Source: Adiantum capillus-veneris
Taxonomy: Eukaryota > Streptophyta > Polypodiopsida > Polypodiales > Pteridaceae
Length of the DNA: 64,000 nt
Assembly: GCA_014529385.2 (NCBI GenBank)
Contig: CM043950.1
Coordinates: 152,086,945 to 152,150,944, forward strand
Direction of reading: 5' to 3'
The notes under the pieces were generated by a model that searched no databases, was not told the origin of the DNA, and worked only from the letters and a program-made list of their open reading frames with translations. Positions 45,146 through 56,181 of the stretch are shown here, in pieces (positions within the stretch are counted from its first letter, which is position 1; each line of letters starts with the position of its first letter). Made by a program: the position numbers and the translations under genes.

Positions 45146-46669
45146 TCATACCGTTTGAAATGAGCTTGTCACCCTTTGAAACCAATTGTTCCAGTTGGTA
45201 ATAGGTGAGGATTTTTGCCAGTAGTTTGCTATTACTCTAGGTGCCTCGTCAAGTTGTAAGGGTGGTAAGGTACTCTCCCAGGATTTTATTTGCAACGTTG
45301 CTGTAGGTGGTGAACTTACCCCGGAAGGTGCAAACTCTTTCGTGCTTGGATGGATATGTACAGTGGTAGGTGGAGGTTGTGTCGAAGCTTCTATTTGCAT
45401 ATAGGAACTACATGAAGAGCAAGAAGCTTCATTTGATTTCCCTGTTCCTGAGCTAGGTGGAACAAATCGTTCTTTCTTTGGTACCCAAACTAGCTCTAGA
45501 ACGGGTGTGTAACATTCCATGATTTTTTCCTTTCCGCGATTTTCAATTTGTTTTGGAGCCACAGGATTGGGTTTACATGGGCCAGGTGACAGGTAAGAGT
45601 ATACTTTACGTTTGGGCACCCAGATTTGATCATTTCCTTCATAGTATCCTTGGGCTTCCAATAGTCGTTTAGGAATCCAACGCAGCGTTTCTTTACATTT
45701 CTTGGAGTGATTGGTACGTTTCTTACTAAGTTTCCGTTTTTTTGCATCAACCATGCTCACTACAGAGGTTTTAGGGACCCACTTGTATGTTTTCTCTGTT
45801 ATATTAGGATGGTTCTTGTGTGTCTCAAGCTTTCTTTCAACTACATTAGTTGAAGCTCTAGAGAGTTGGGCTATGGGGACGTATGGTTCAACCTCCTGGA
45901 CATGCAATGTCTTGGGTTTTATTTCCTTGGGCAATATCTCAGGGACTATGGCTTGAGTGGTAGGGCTAAGAGTTGGTTTTTGCGTTGTAACACCCCCAGT
46001 CCCCCAATCAATAGTGCATTTGGTGGCTATCATCCACGTGCGGCCTAGGTTTATATTACCCTCCATAGTTCCAGTAGGCATGACCAAAAAGTCTTGAGCT
46101 ACAACCCCATTGTCATAACTGACAGAAGTGTGCCAGATTCCAAAAACCGCAGTTTTTTTCTTGTTGACACCCTTGACTTGGATAATACTCTCAGATAGAG
46201 GTGGCTTCCCTAACTGACACCACACCCCATAGGATAGCAGATTGTATTTAGCACCCGTGTCCAATAAGGCGTTATATAGCACTTTTCCATAGGCACTATT
46301 TAACTCAATGGGGTATCGTAGAGGTGTGTCAGAGTCCAACCCATCCTCTTCGTGTGCTTCATTTGCATCAGGTTCCGAGCGAGTAGCTCTACCTAATGTT
46401 TCCATGAAACGGCTAAACATACTAGTACTAGGCTGTGGAGCTTCGGGAGGTGCATGGCCTTCTCTCTCAGTGTTTTGGGTAGGGTATGCTTCCATGATTT
46501 CTGAGTCGGAGGAGGAATCACTAGCGGCTATTTTAGGGTCTTGGGTGGTGCTACCTTGTGTCCCCGCTGAGGGTCTAGAGCTTATCGTGGATGGGTAATG
46601 GGTGTCCGTATGAACAGAGGCACCCTCAATATGCTCGTGTTCTAGCACCCGCCCAGAGCGTAAGTGCAT
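45146..46669 (-). CDS. Element G ORF: retropepsin-like protease with WVPK repeats
   Basis: Intact 507-residue frame starting MHLRSGRVLEHEH, where the LRSG string recalls the segment before protease in Athila-type polyproteins. Residues 1-115 are Ser/Thr/Pro/acid-rich. Residues about 120-225 form a retroviral-type aspartic protease domain with LLDTGAKYNLLSYG (catalytic DTGA at 137-140). The C-terminal half is basic and has four spaced W(V/I)PK(K/R/T) motifs (Trp 297, 331, 350, 395), then a Ser/Pro-rich tail. A dimeric protease with no polyprotein of its own implies either cleavage of a helper's Gag-Pol or a different role, for instance binding. No stop or frameshift is present, in keeping with near-identical LTRs. 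Confidence 0.75.
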   Translation of the reverse strand: MHLRSGRVLEHEHIEGASVHTDTHYPSTISSRPSAGTQGSTTQDPKIAASDSSSDSEIMEAYPTQNTEREGHAPPEAPQPSTSMFSRFMETLGRATRSEPDANEAHEEDGLDSDTPLRYPIELNSAYGKVLYNALLDTGAKYNLLSYGVWCQLGKPPLSESIIQVKGVNKKKTAVFGIWHTSVSYDNGVVAQDFLVMPTGTMEGNINLGRTWMIATKCTIDWGTGGVTTQKPTLSPTTQAIVPEILPKEIKPKTLHVQEVEPYVPIAQLSRASTNVVERKLETHKNHPNITEKTYKWVPKTSVVSMVDAKKRKLSKKRTNHSKKCKETLRWIPKRLLEAQGYYEGNDQIWVPKRKVYSYLSPGPCKPNPVAPKQIENRGKEKIMECYTPVLELVWVPKKERFVPPSSGTGKSNEASCSSCSSYMQIEASTQPPPTTVHIHPSTKEFAPSGVSSPPTATLQIKSWESTLPPLQLDEAPRVIANYWQKSSPITNWNNWFQRVTSSFQTV

Positions 46670-47225
46670 GTGCTTTTGATACCCTAAGGTGTCAAAAAGC
46701 TGCTCTAGGAGGCCTTGTGACTAGTTTTTAGTGTGTTTTTTTGCTAGATTTTTTAGAGCGTGTCGTGGAATGGGTCGTGTGATAGCTCAAAACGAGCGTA
46801 TCGGTCAGAGGGTCGTGCCGTGCTTTACAGCTCTCCGTTTGGTCACTCTATGCCCTCGGAATCCCTAAAACTGTCAATTTCCAGTAGGGAACTAGGCCCA
46901 AACTAGAAAGTCTAAGGGTGCAAGTGGGAAGAGAAAGGAGGAGAGTGGAGGACTTGTCCCACATGCTCTCATTCTCTCTTGAGGGAGTAGGGTATATATA
47001 TAAGAGTGAGTCTAGTATATATCATAAGACTGAGGCCTGAGGCCTGGGCTTGGGCTTGGGAAACCGACCCGTCCGTTTTAAGAGTCGTGTTTTTTTATTT
47101 TCGAAAAATTTCGCCGCCCACTCGCTCGCGTTTTTAATTTCCGTTTTTTTTTCTTTTTTTTTTGAATTTTTTTTCCCTTTTTTCCTAATTATTTTTTTCT
47201 CGAAAAACTTTTTTTTTTTTTTTTT

Positions 47226-47545
47226 TTGTTGATGCAGAAAATACAGAAATTGAAAAACGCAGAAACGCAAAAATGCAGAAATGCAGAAAAAACGCAGAAA
47301 ATGCAGAAATTGCAGAAAAAACGCAGAAATTGCAGAAAAAACACAGAAATTGCAGAAAAAGCACAGAAATTGCTGAAAATGCAGAAAATGCAGGAAAAAT
47401 GCAAAAAAAACGCAGAAAAAAAGCAGAAATTGCAGAACTTGACAGAAATTGAAAACGCCGAACTTGAAATTGCAGAAATTGAAAAACGCAGACAATAGCA
47501 GAAATTGAAACTTGACAGCAAATGTAGAAAACGCAAAAAACAGAA
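47226..47545. repeat. GCAGAAA minisatellite in the element G leader
   Basis: More than twenty copies of GCAGAAA/GCAGAAATT words between the ORF and the primer-binding site. Open frames on both strands through it are composition artefacts (runs of Lys/Gln/Asn or Phe/Leu). Confidence 0.88.
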
Positions 47546-47636
47546 ATCTCCACACACCCCTTCCCTGCCTTTCCTATGATACAAATTGCACCACAAGGAA
47601 GCGTAAAGTGCTAACCGAGCTTAGTGTAGGGCATAT

Positions 47637-47653
47637 CCCCGGCAACGGCGCCA
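47637..47653 (-). other. Element G primer-binding site (tRNA-Asp)
   Basis: TGGCGCCGTTGCCGGGG, four bases from the LTR start at 47658. Confidence 0.88.
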
Positions 47654-47657
47654 AAAA

Positions 47658-47908
47658 TGTGCGCTCCTTGCCGCACTGTCGAAGCAAGGGACTTGCCAAT
47701 ACACCGTGTGCGAGCCACAAACGGCTCCAAGCACACAACAAGCCTAAACTAGCAAGCTCAAGAAAACAAAGGGTGTGTCACTCACCGCTCTACGCTCGCC
47801 TTCGTGGTGGATTCCTCGCCGCGATGAAGAAGAAGCTGCAGTCGTGCCGCGCTCAACCGCTTCGCCGCCGTCGTGCCTTCGTAATGCTCGATCGCACACA
47901 CACTCTCC

Positions 47909-47942
<34 letters not shown>

Positions 47943-48236
47943 AGGAGGTGAAGAAGAAGAAGATGGAGATGGAGCAAGAGCACTCTTCAATTGCACAAAT
48001 GAGAGAATGAGTAAAAATTAGGTTTAGTTGGCTTTTATAGGAGCTCACCCCATTCACACTTGGGCGCCCATGCTTAACCAACTAATCCCTTGAATGTCCA
48101 AGTTAAAGTGCGCCTCTCATCGGCGATCACTCTACCTTTCCCTATTGGTCCGACAAGCCCGGTACCTGACTCTACCAAATACATAATACACGTCCATCGT
48201 AGGTGATGGGGTGTCCGTGTGCTGTGAGGGTTAACA
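47658..48236 (-). repeat. Element G 5' LTR
   Basis: 579-bp copy of 42959-43533, followed by the target duplication ACAAT. Confidence 0.95.
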
Positions 48237-49256
48237 ACAATTAGAATTAAGAATGTGCAATGGAATAATCATATAGCAATTTAGAGAGTGTCTAATGAGA
48301 AATTTAACTGTGATTATGCATACTAGCAGCGGAATTATGAGAACCATAGAAGGAATTTTAACATAACGTGAAATTAGCTTTATGTTACCGTAGTTTGGGA
48401 TGAATTTGAATCAATTTGCTGATCCAAAGGAGCTTCTTGTGGCGAGAATTGGGCAGCACTTCCGTCTTTTGCTCCTTCTTCAAAGGCTATGTGTGCCGGT
48501 AACACCTCCCCAAGGTGTGTGTGTGTGTGTGTGTGTGTATTGAATGTGTGTGTGAGCATATGTGCTTGTGTGTGTGTGAGCATGCTCTTATATAGGTTCA
48601 CAAGATCAAAATATTGAAATAACCTGCTATGCTGGTCTGGAGTCCACTCAAGCCTTCATGGGTAGGGTTACTTGCATGGGGTGCATGGGCTTCAAAGTGT
48701 CCCATTTGCTATTCTAACTCACTGACTCACTATCTCTCAAGCTGGGAAAGTAGCCCATGAGCCCTATTTCTGTGTGAGGGCGCCCTCTACCTGTCATATC
48801 AACTCAGGAGTGGCCTGGAGCCGGTTCCCACACAGCTCCCGAGCCCCGGTGCCTCCCTGCACAACTTTAGGAAAATTTATTTTTAACCTAAGACAGGCAA
48901 TACGAATCAGAAGTTAATGCCGGAACTTGCTATACTAAGCTCTAACTAAGGTGTATTAACTTGGGTACCTGCCATATTTAGAAGCCCTCGGCGTCCGAAA
49001 ATGCATTTTTTCAAATTCGGGGTACGGGTGCAGTTTTTTGAGACAGTTAAAACTAGACGGGTCGGGTGACCAAAAACTTACTATTTTCAAAAAATTTCCA
49101 CAAAAAATATTTTAATTCACTATTGGAAGCTTTATGACATTTTAAACATCATGGCATCGACAGATTTTGGAAAACTACTTAAAATAGTAACTTTTTCCAT
49201 TATGATTGTTTCATGGTACACTGGTGTTCTTTTAGCTCGGGGTCGGAGACCTTACA
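48237..49256 (-). repeat. Element H 5' LTR, outer part
   Basis: Resumes exactly where 42958 broke off and ends GGAGACCTTACA at 49256, matching the left LTR end at 39524. Confidence 0.85.
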
Positions 49257-49259
49257 TAC

Positions 49260-49615
49260 AAACTGCTTGAAAGTGCCACCAAATAGTTTAGAGTGCTTCC
49301 AAGGTGCACCAAAGTAGTTCAAAGTGCACCGAAGTGATTCAGAGTGCTATCAAGTGTCATAAAGTGCCTCAGAGTGCTCTTAAAGTGCACTAAAGTGCTT
49401 CAGAGTGCTTTAAGTGCCCCAAAGTGCTTTACAATGTTGTAGAGTGCTTCAAAGAGCACCATAGTCATGACAAATTGCTTGAAAGTGCCTCATAGTGCTT
49501 GAAAGTGCTACATAGTGCTTTCAAGTACCTGAAAGTGCTGTAAAGTGCTTAAAAGGGCACCAAAGTGTCCCAAAAGTGCTTCAAAGTGTTCTCCAAGTGC
49601 CCTAAAGGGCTTCAC
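49260..49615. repeat. AAAGTGC(TTC) minisatellite block 1
   Basis: AAAGTGC, AGAGTGCTTC and AAAGTGCTT words every 8-16 bp over 350 bp, directly outside the element H LTR. Same word family as blocks 2 and 3. Confidence 0.88.
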
Positions 49616-49936
49616 TAGTGGACAAAAGTTCAACAGTACAAAAAATTAAAGTAGAAACTGTGAATTTTCAGAAATAGACACCAACTCCCACTCTTCACCA
49701 ACTCGCACTGCTCAACCAACACCACCTCATTTTGGTTGAAAAGGTGGAGAAATGACATACCTACGTTTTTTGTGGACAAAAGGTGATGTCATATCTACTT
49801 TTGTGAAAAAAAACACTGAGCTGGTAGTAGGTAAGTGTAATCAGATTTCAGTAATTTATAGTATTTTTCAATGTCTTTTGTGTGGCAAAGGATTTGTACA
49901 TGCGGTTCTAGGTGGCTCATCCTAACATTAGGATGT

Positions 49937-51770
49937 CCCGTAGATGCTTTGAGGGTCTGAAGCCATAATTCATACGCAAGTTGAAGAACCGCAACACTTG
50001 CTATTGTGAATACCATGTTCAGCTTGTTTACTTGAAGGAAGGCTTAAATCAGATACACCATGGAAGATACGGGCTACATGGAACATCATGCTTTTGCAGG
50101 TGTCTTGTGTGCAGTCCAAGTGGTGGAATAGCACAGTGCACAACATCAAAAGCCACTTTTTCATCCTTGATAGAACTATGGGAGTCTGTTTTGTGTCCAA
50201 AGCCAATTGATAGTTCTTTTCACCGCAACAAATGTCTTTTGGGAACATGCACTGATTGTGGGATTAAAAGGCTCTTGTTGTGTCCCATCGAAGAGAGTGA
50301 TGGTATCTCTAGAACAACTGTCAAGCTTTTTGACAAAGTTCCTACACAGGAAAAGGATGAAGAAGGTCTAGCTAAATGTCAAAAAGACCTCGTGGTTTAG
50401 CAACTCAGTCCGATGAGTTTTGTTTTTGTGCTCCGAGGGAAACTAGGGAAGCTCATCAAACACAACTACTTGTACAGGTGGCAAGCTCAACAGTTCAAGG
50501 AATGTTTGGCCAATTTTCCTGACAATGTAGTGGTGTCTATAGTGGATTTTGCAGAGATTACTCCTTTAACCTGCATAATGAGATCCAGTCAATGCATTCG
50601 TTTTCATCTCAGGTCATAATCTTTGTTCACATTTCATACTTACGTGATGCAGCGCTTGGGTCTATACAAAAGATGACTCACTTCTACATCTCTAATGACA
50701 AGACACATGACACTTTGTTTGTGCAACAATGTTTTATTTTGCACAATGAATGGGTAAAAAGACATGGCTATAGTGTCAAGCAACATTGGTGTTGTCGAAT
50801 GGTGCTGCGTCACAATTCGAAGCTAGGTGACCATTCTATTTTGCTGAACGATTCTTCAATATGAAAGGTGTCAAAATCATGCACAATTTCTTTGCTTCAA
50901 GCCATGGAAAAGGTGAACACGACGGGGCTGGTGTAGTGGTCAAAAGAGCCCTCACACATGAGCAATTGAAATCTGATGGGTGGTTGTTGCATAACGCTTC
51001 AGGCGTTGTTGCATTCCTCAATGCAACTCTCAGAAATCAATACCCACAGACAAGCAAGAAAGTCAATCGTGCTTTCTGGGAGGTCAAGCTCGGTGATGTT
51101 GATAGAGTTATAGTGTGGGATTGCTCGCGCATGACAGGGTCTCGATCTTAGCACTGTGCCAACGGCTACAGTCAGAGAGGGATAAGCATGGGCTAAGGCA
51201 CAGACTGCTCTCTTGCTTTTGTGGTACGTGCATCAAAGGTCAATAGAGGAGATGTGCCAACAAAGATCATGTGCAGGGGTGGGTATACTTGCAAATAAAA
51301 CCCATAGTTAAAAATGAAAGCGATGGAGAAGTGTTGAGCGAGGATGAGGATGAATACGTCCCCATGTATGTTGGCCACCACGATGACCTGAGCGATGCCT
51401 TGATGGTTGGTTAGAACTTTGCAGTGACTACAAAGGAGGCAGGTGCAGACTCATACGTCCTAAAATGCACCATCACAAAGCGCTTGGCCAAAACGGAGGA
51501 AAAGGATCAATGGCACAACATCATTAAGAAAAATTTGTATGTGGTTGAGGGCCTATTCTACGACAAGGTAGATGGCGGAAATGATACTTATGTCCTTTTG
51601 GACAACAATCCCACTACTCTAATCTACTCTCACTGGTGTGATGCATCATGTTTTCCATGTTTCGGAGGGAAGGTGAACATAATGTATATGATATGTCAAA
51701 TGACATAGTCGAGCAAATCTATAACAACATGCCCCCAGAGGAGAACTTGTAAGATTTATCTATGTAAATT
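49937..51770 (+). pseudogene. HGKG-type transposase-like gene, decayed
   Basis: Collinear coding text spread over all three frames: RCFEGLKP*FIRKLKNRNT, then CTDCGIKRLLLCP, LYRWQAQQFKECL, VVVSIVDFAE (candidate first catalytic Asp, about 50530-50560), SSQVIIFVHISY, NGAASQFEAR, HNFFASSHGKGEHDGAGVVV (about 50880-50940), and a C-terminal TYVLLDNNPTTLIYSH near 51580-51640. This spacing fits a DDE-type nuclease family I have seen in non-seed plants, algae and protists but cannot name with certainty. Damage includes stops at about 49963 and 50398, a frameshift near 50600 and another near 50815-50860. The gene converges on the minus-strand gene at 52832-56137. Confidence 0.5.
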
Positions 51771-51949
51771 TGACTTGAGGACTTGGCCAACAATTTTAAC
51801 AGTAGCTAGCACTTTTTTTAAAGTAATAAAAAGGAGACAATGAACTATATTAAAGAGAGCCGAGAAGGATTACATCAAAGCTGAGGGGGAGGGATCACCT
51901 GATTACTTTCGTCTAAAATTACAGCTAATCACCCCTGCTGAATAGCTAG

Positions 51950-52690
51950 CACTTTTCACAGTACAGTGATGAAAGATGTCTTTTAAAACACTTGAATGCA
52001 CTTCTGAGCACTTGACCAATTGACCAACACTTTACTAGCCTCTTAAAACACTTTACCAGCCCCTTGAAACACTTAAAATCACTTCTGAGCACTTTACCAT
52101 CCCCCTGAACCACGTGACCAGCTCTTTGGACCACTTAGGACCACCTGGCCAAAACTTTTAAGCACTCGATACTACTTGACAAGCACTACGAACCACTTGA
52201 CCACACCCTGAACGACTTGGCCAACACTTTATACCACTCGAAAAGCACTTTGAACGACCCAACTAGCACTTTGAACCACTTGACCAACCCCCTGAACCAC
52301 TTGGACAACACTTTGTTCCACTTGACCACCATTTACCAGCCCCATGAACCACTTGACCAGCTCTTTCGACCACTTAGGACCACCTGACTAGCACTTTTAA
52401 GCACTTTATACCACTTGACAAGCCCCTTGAACCACTTGACTACCCCCCTGAACCACTTGGCTAGCACTTTATACCACTTGACAAGCACTCTGAACCACCC
52501 GACCACCACTTGACCAATCCCCTGAACCACTTGGACAACACTTTATACTACTTGACCACCACTTAATAGCCACCCAAACCACCTGACCAACTCTTTGGAC
52601 CACTTTGGACCACGTGACCATCACTTTTAAGCACTTTGTACCACTTGGAAAACACTTTGAACCACTTAACCACTTAATCAACACAACACC
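51950..52690. repeat. CCACTTGACCA minisatellite block 2
   Basis: GAACCACTTGACC / GCACTTT / ACCACTTGGACAACACTTTA words with periods of 12-40 bp over 740 bp. Lies between the two converging gene relics and shares the CACTT core with blocks 1 and 3. Confidence 0.88.
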
Positions 52691-52831
52691 CAATCTAGTT
52701 GACAGCAACATAAATAATTGACTTGCAAAATTCTTCATAGTATATTTAGGTTTAGATACAAGGACAGTTAGCTTTACAAGGAGTTAAAATTTTCAAGGAG
52801 TAAAGTCAGTTAGTTAGAAGACTGCTCTTAC

Positions 52832-55800
52832 CATTTTTGCCAAGGTGACCGCTTCTACTTGGTTGCTGGAGGTGGCAGTCTTGGTGCAAGAATTTTTTGT
52901 TGTGCCCGTACTTTTCCATGTGCGAATGCCCAGTCCAATTGTGCAAGTTTATCCTTCCTGACATCAAATGGATATTCCCTAACAGTCTTGGATCTGTCAG
53001 GAGTCTTAGCCCATTGTATTATAAATGAGGCAGCATCCTCGTTGAGGAAATTTTCCCACTACCTCTCGTTTTTATTTTCTATCCCAGGCAGAATGACAAA
53101 GTTACTGGGATCATTGAAATACATTTGATAGAGGGAATCATCCAACAATAAAGTGTTAAGACTTATTGAACTTAGGAAAGAGGTACCAAAAGGTTTTTAG
53201 TTTTTTGAAAAACGTTTGCTTTGGGGGGTTCCCATATTCCTAGCTGCTAACATGGCAGTAGTTCTGTGCCAGCCACCCACTCAGACAAGGGTTGGCCTGA
53301 GATAGCCACTTGTACATATTCTTCTGAAGAGTGTGGTAGGCGTGTGATGACCACAAAAAAGTCTCTCCTATCGGACTTAGTCCAAGCAGGAATAATCCTG
53401 CACTGTTCCGTACATAGTAGGTGACGCTATCATCCCCCTTTACTTTTCAAAGTTCAGCGTGTTTAAATTTGGGGGTTCTAATCCGTTGCGCTTATCATAC
53501 ACGCAAGCAAGCACATTGTTGATGTCTACAATTACTGCCAAATCTCTATGGATTGGGAAGCGAGACTTTGGGTCGTAGCAAGGAAGCTAGCAATCAATGT
53601 CCTCTACCTCATGAGTGGGCGGTGGGGGTTTTGAGCCAACCACACGAATTTTAACTACAGAGCACAAATGGACAGAAACTAAGAGAGAATACTTATATTT
53701 ATATTGCTGAGAAAAAGATACAAAGTTGCAATCTAAAAAAGATACAAAGCTACAAGAAGATTTAGCTAAGCTTCTTGCATGCTTTGGTTTATGGGGAGAG
53801 TATGCCTATACTCTTTTTGGGTCCTAGGACAGATCCTCCTCCACCTGCTTCTTTCTATTCTTCCTCATCTCCACGGCTACAAATTGTAGAGTTGATTCAA
53901 TTTCAGGATCCTTTGCCTCAGCTACATTGTCCTCCTTACAGGCATCAATACTTTGGTAGCATATTGTGACCACAATGAACACGGTGACCATGATTCAGAC
54001 ATGGGAGGAGACAGATATATAAAATTGACATTACCTTGGTTGCTTGCGGACGGATTTGTCTCCTTTAGAATGTCTTCGTCACCACCCTCAATAGTTTTTC
54101 CACCCTAAAAGGTCTTTTACTTCAACAGCATGGCGTCAAGGTCAAAGACCTCGTCCACATCGTGCATGGATGATGTGGAAGCTTCTTTCTCAACCACTAG
54201 CTTAGCTGAACCAACGCACACAATTAGTCTCCACAACAGATTAGCATAAGTTCTATTGTATAAAATGACCAACCTACCTTCAAGCTCCTCATAAGAATTC
54301 CCAAGTGCCCAACATCTTGCTATATGGGGTATCTCCCATTTACAGCCTGGTACAACACACATGGACTCAGGTGCGCTGACCACTGAAAAGCAGAACGGAT
54401 GGTATCTATGGGCACACGGTAACAGAAAGACACCGGCCTCATATTTTCTCGACAGTTCTTGACCACATGCCACACAATTTCCACACAAAAAAATAGTATC
54501 CACACTAAATTTACAATTGGAAGGTGGAGTGGGCACTCGAAAGGCCGTGCCCTCTCTTTTCATGAACTTGATGGACCCCTTCATGAAGGAGGCCTGCCTT
54601 CTGAACTCACCAAGCTCCCTGTCTATTTCCTGACCTATTTTCTGTACAAAATGAAAAACAAAGGAAAATTATTGCACAACCAACCATGATGGGGGACATG
54701 CAGGCCCTAGCAGCAGCAGGCACTTGCAAGCACCTTGAAGCATTCGCTAGAACATTCAAGTACTCATAGACACTTGCAAGTGCCTGCAAGTGCTCTATCT
54801 GTCCACTTGTAGCACTTTGAAAGGCACTTGCTAGCACTTGGAAGATCTTTTTAGCACTTTGAAGCACTTTCAACCACCTGCAAACTCCTACAAATTCTTG
54901 CAAGGTCTTATAACTTTGAAGCACCTTCAAGCACTTACAGGACTTTGCAAGTGGTTGAAAGTGCTTCAAAGTGCTGTATTGTGCCTGTAGTAGGTGGTTC
55001 AAAGTGCTTGCAAGTGCATAAAAGCTAGACAGTTTTTAGCACTTGCAGGAATTTGTAGGTGTTTAAAAGTGCTCGGAAGTGCATGAAGGTGCTCTATTTG
55101 TCCACTTTACAGCACTTTGAAAGGCACTTTCTAGCACGTACCTGCAAACTCTTGCAAGTGCTTGCAAGGTCTTAAAAGTGCTTTAAAGTGCTCTAAAGTG
55201 ATTGCAAAAAGCACTTTTAAGCACTTTAAAAGCATTTAAACAATTTTAACCACTTTGAAGCACCTTCAAGCACTTGCAAGAGTTTGCGAGTGGTTGAAAG
55301 TGCTATAATGTGCATGCAAGTGGTTCAAAGTGCTTGCCAGTGCATAAAAGTTAGGCACTTTTTAGCACTTACAGACATTTGTAGGTGTTTAAAAGTGCTT
55401 GCAAGTGGTTAAAAGTGTTTGCAAGTTCTAAATAGTCATGCATTTTTTAGCACTTGCAAGCACTTTTAACCACTTTAAGCACTTGCAGGCATTTCCAGGT
55501 GTTTAGAAGTGCTTGCATGTGCTTAAAAGAGCCTGTAGGTGGATGAAAGTGCTTGCAAGTGCTTAAAAGGTGAGCACTTTCAATCACTTTTAGCACTTTA
55601 TAGAACTTTATACACTTTAACGACCGAGAAGACTAGACACGGGATATTCACTAAGGGTTACCGTATGATATCATGTGAGTGTACAAGAGGGGGGTTTTCT
55701 AAGGCCAAATGGATAGATTTTACATATGAGGGTTCCGTATGTAAGGGTTAAGAAGGAAATTTTGTTGCACGCAGGTGGCGTCCCCCTATTACTACTAGTG

Positions 55801-56137
55801 AATCCCCCATGAGACCGGAGTACCTGCAAGGCTGACACCTCCTCCTTCATCCTTGCAGCATCATTGAATCCAAAGGACTTGGAGAGTACCCTTGTAAGGC
55901 TCCGATTTCAACCTCCTTTTTGGCAATCGTAGCTGTGTTTTCTGTTGGAGAGGCTTTCAATTTCTCCAACTCCTCTCTTAGGCTCTCCACCTCTACAATG
56001 ATGGGTGCACAAGATGAGGAGGTACCTTCATTGTGCAACCATAAGTCCCGCTTTGCAGGCAGGACTGTCTTTGCAGAGTTCACCTTCTCTTCTACCTTCA
56101 TTGCTTGCTGCTCAAGGTCATCGGCAAGATTATCCAC
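52832..56137 (-). pseudogene. Spliced coiled-coil/RING-like gene of unknown function, decayed
   Basis: Four exons with consistent GT-AG phases read leftwards. E1 56137-55824 (starts inside the gene after ATCATAG) is a coiled coil (EVESLREELEKLKASP) with one frameshift near 55890. E2 54641-54278 has FRRQASFMKG and a RING-like zinc cluster, CGNCVACG...LLPCAHRYHPFCF...CVVPGCKW. E3 54205-54035 has TAA and TAG stops. E4 53654-52832 has IRVVGSKPPPP, RFPIHRDLAVIVDINNVLA, AWTKSDRRDFFVVITRL, WENFLNEDAASFIIQWAKTP and a final donor-like TG|GTAAGA. E1/E2 join in phase 0, E2/E3 and E3/E4 in phase 1. Several stops interrupt E4 too. Upstream exons are cut off by Copia C at 56182. The family is not recognised. 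The RING-like cluster suggests protein interaction or ubiquitin ligase-type folding. Confidence 0.55.
54710..55620. repeat. AGCACTTGCAAG minisatellite block 3 (intronic)
   Basis: Over 900 bp of AAGTGCTTGCAAGTG / AGCACTTTGAAGCACTT words in both orientations, giving many local hairpins. It fills almost the whole predicted intron 55823-54642 of the minus-strand gene. Confidence 0.9.
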
Positions 56138-56181
56138 CTATGATGTGTAGAGGGGATGAGAGGCTGTCCACATATTCACAA

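Larger units (their letters stand above)
42959..48236 (-). mobile_element. Element G: very young non-autonomous Gypsy-like element (protease ORF only)
   Basis: LTRs 42959-43533 (575 bp) and 47658-48236 (579 bp) appear to differ only in the length of an internal (TC)n(AC)n tract. The target duplication is ACAAT (42954-42958, 48237-48241), within the element H LTR. The primer-binding site TGGCGCCGTTGCCGGGG (minus, 47653-47637) is of tRNA-Asp type, as in Athila/Tat elements, and AGGGGGGCAT (43542-43533) is the polypurine tract. The only long ORF is at 45146-46669. No gag, reverse transcriptase or integrase is present. Confidence 0.93.
37270..49256 (-). mobile_element. Element H: gag-only LTR retrotransposon with 2.8-kb LTRs, interrupted by element G
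   Basis: Left LTR 37270-39524 (outer 560 bp missing) and right LTR 41165-42958 plus 48237-49256 are collinear and similar throughout, including a (GT)n tract. The interior, 39525-41164, has a polypurine tract beside the left LTR (TGGGGAGGA, minus) and a primer-binding site beside the right one. It contains a gag gene only. Element G splits the right LTR. The left outer edge is lost at element I. Confidence 0.85.

Noticed and set aside
47022-47555. Phe-rich (minus) and Lys/Gln-rich (plus) frames
   Set aside because: Composition artefacts of the GCAGAAA repeat and A/T runs.
53820-53945. Extra exon of the minus-strand RING-like gene (EDNVAEAKDPEIEST...)
   Set aside because: Open and gene-like, but its phase does not fit between exons 3 and 4, which already join in phase.
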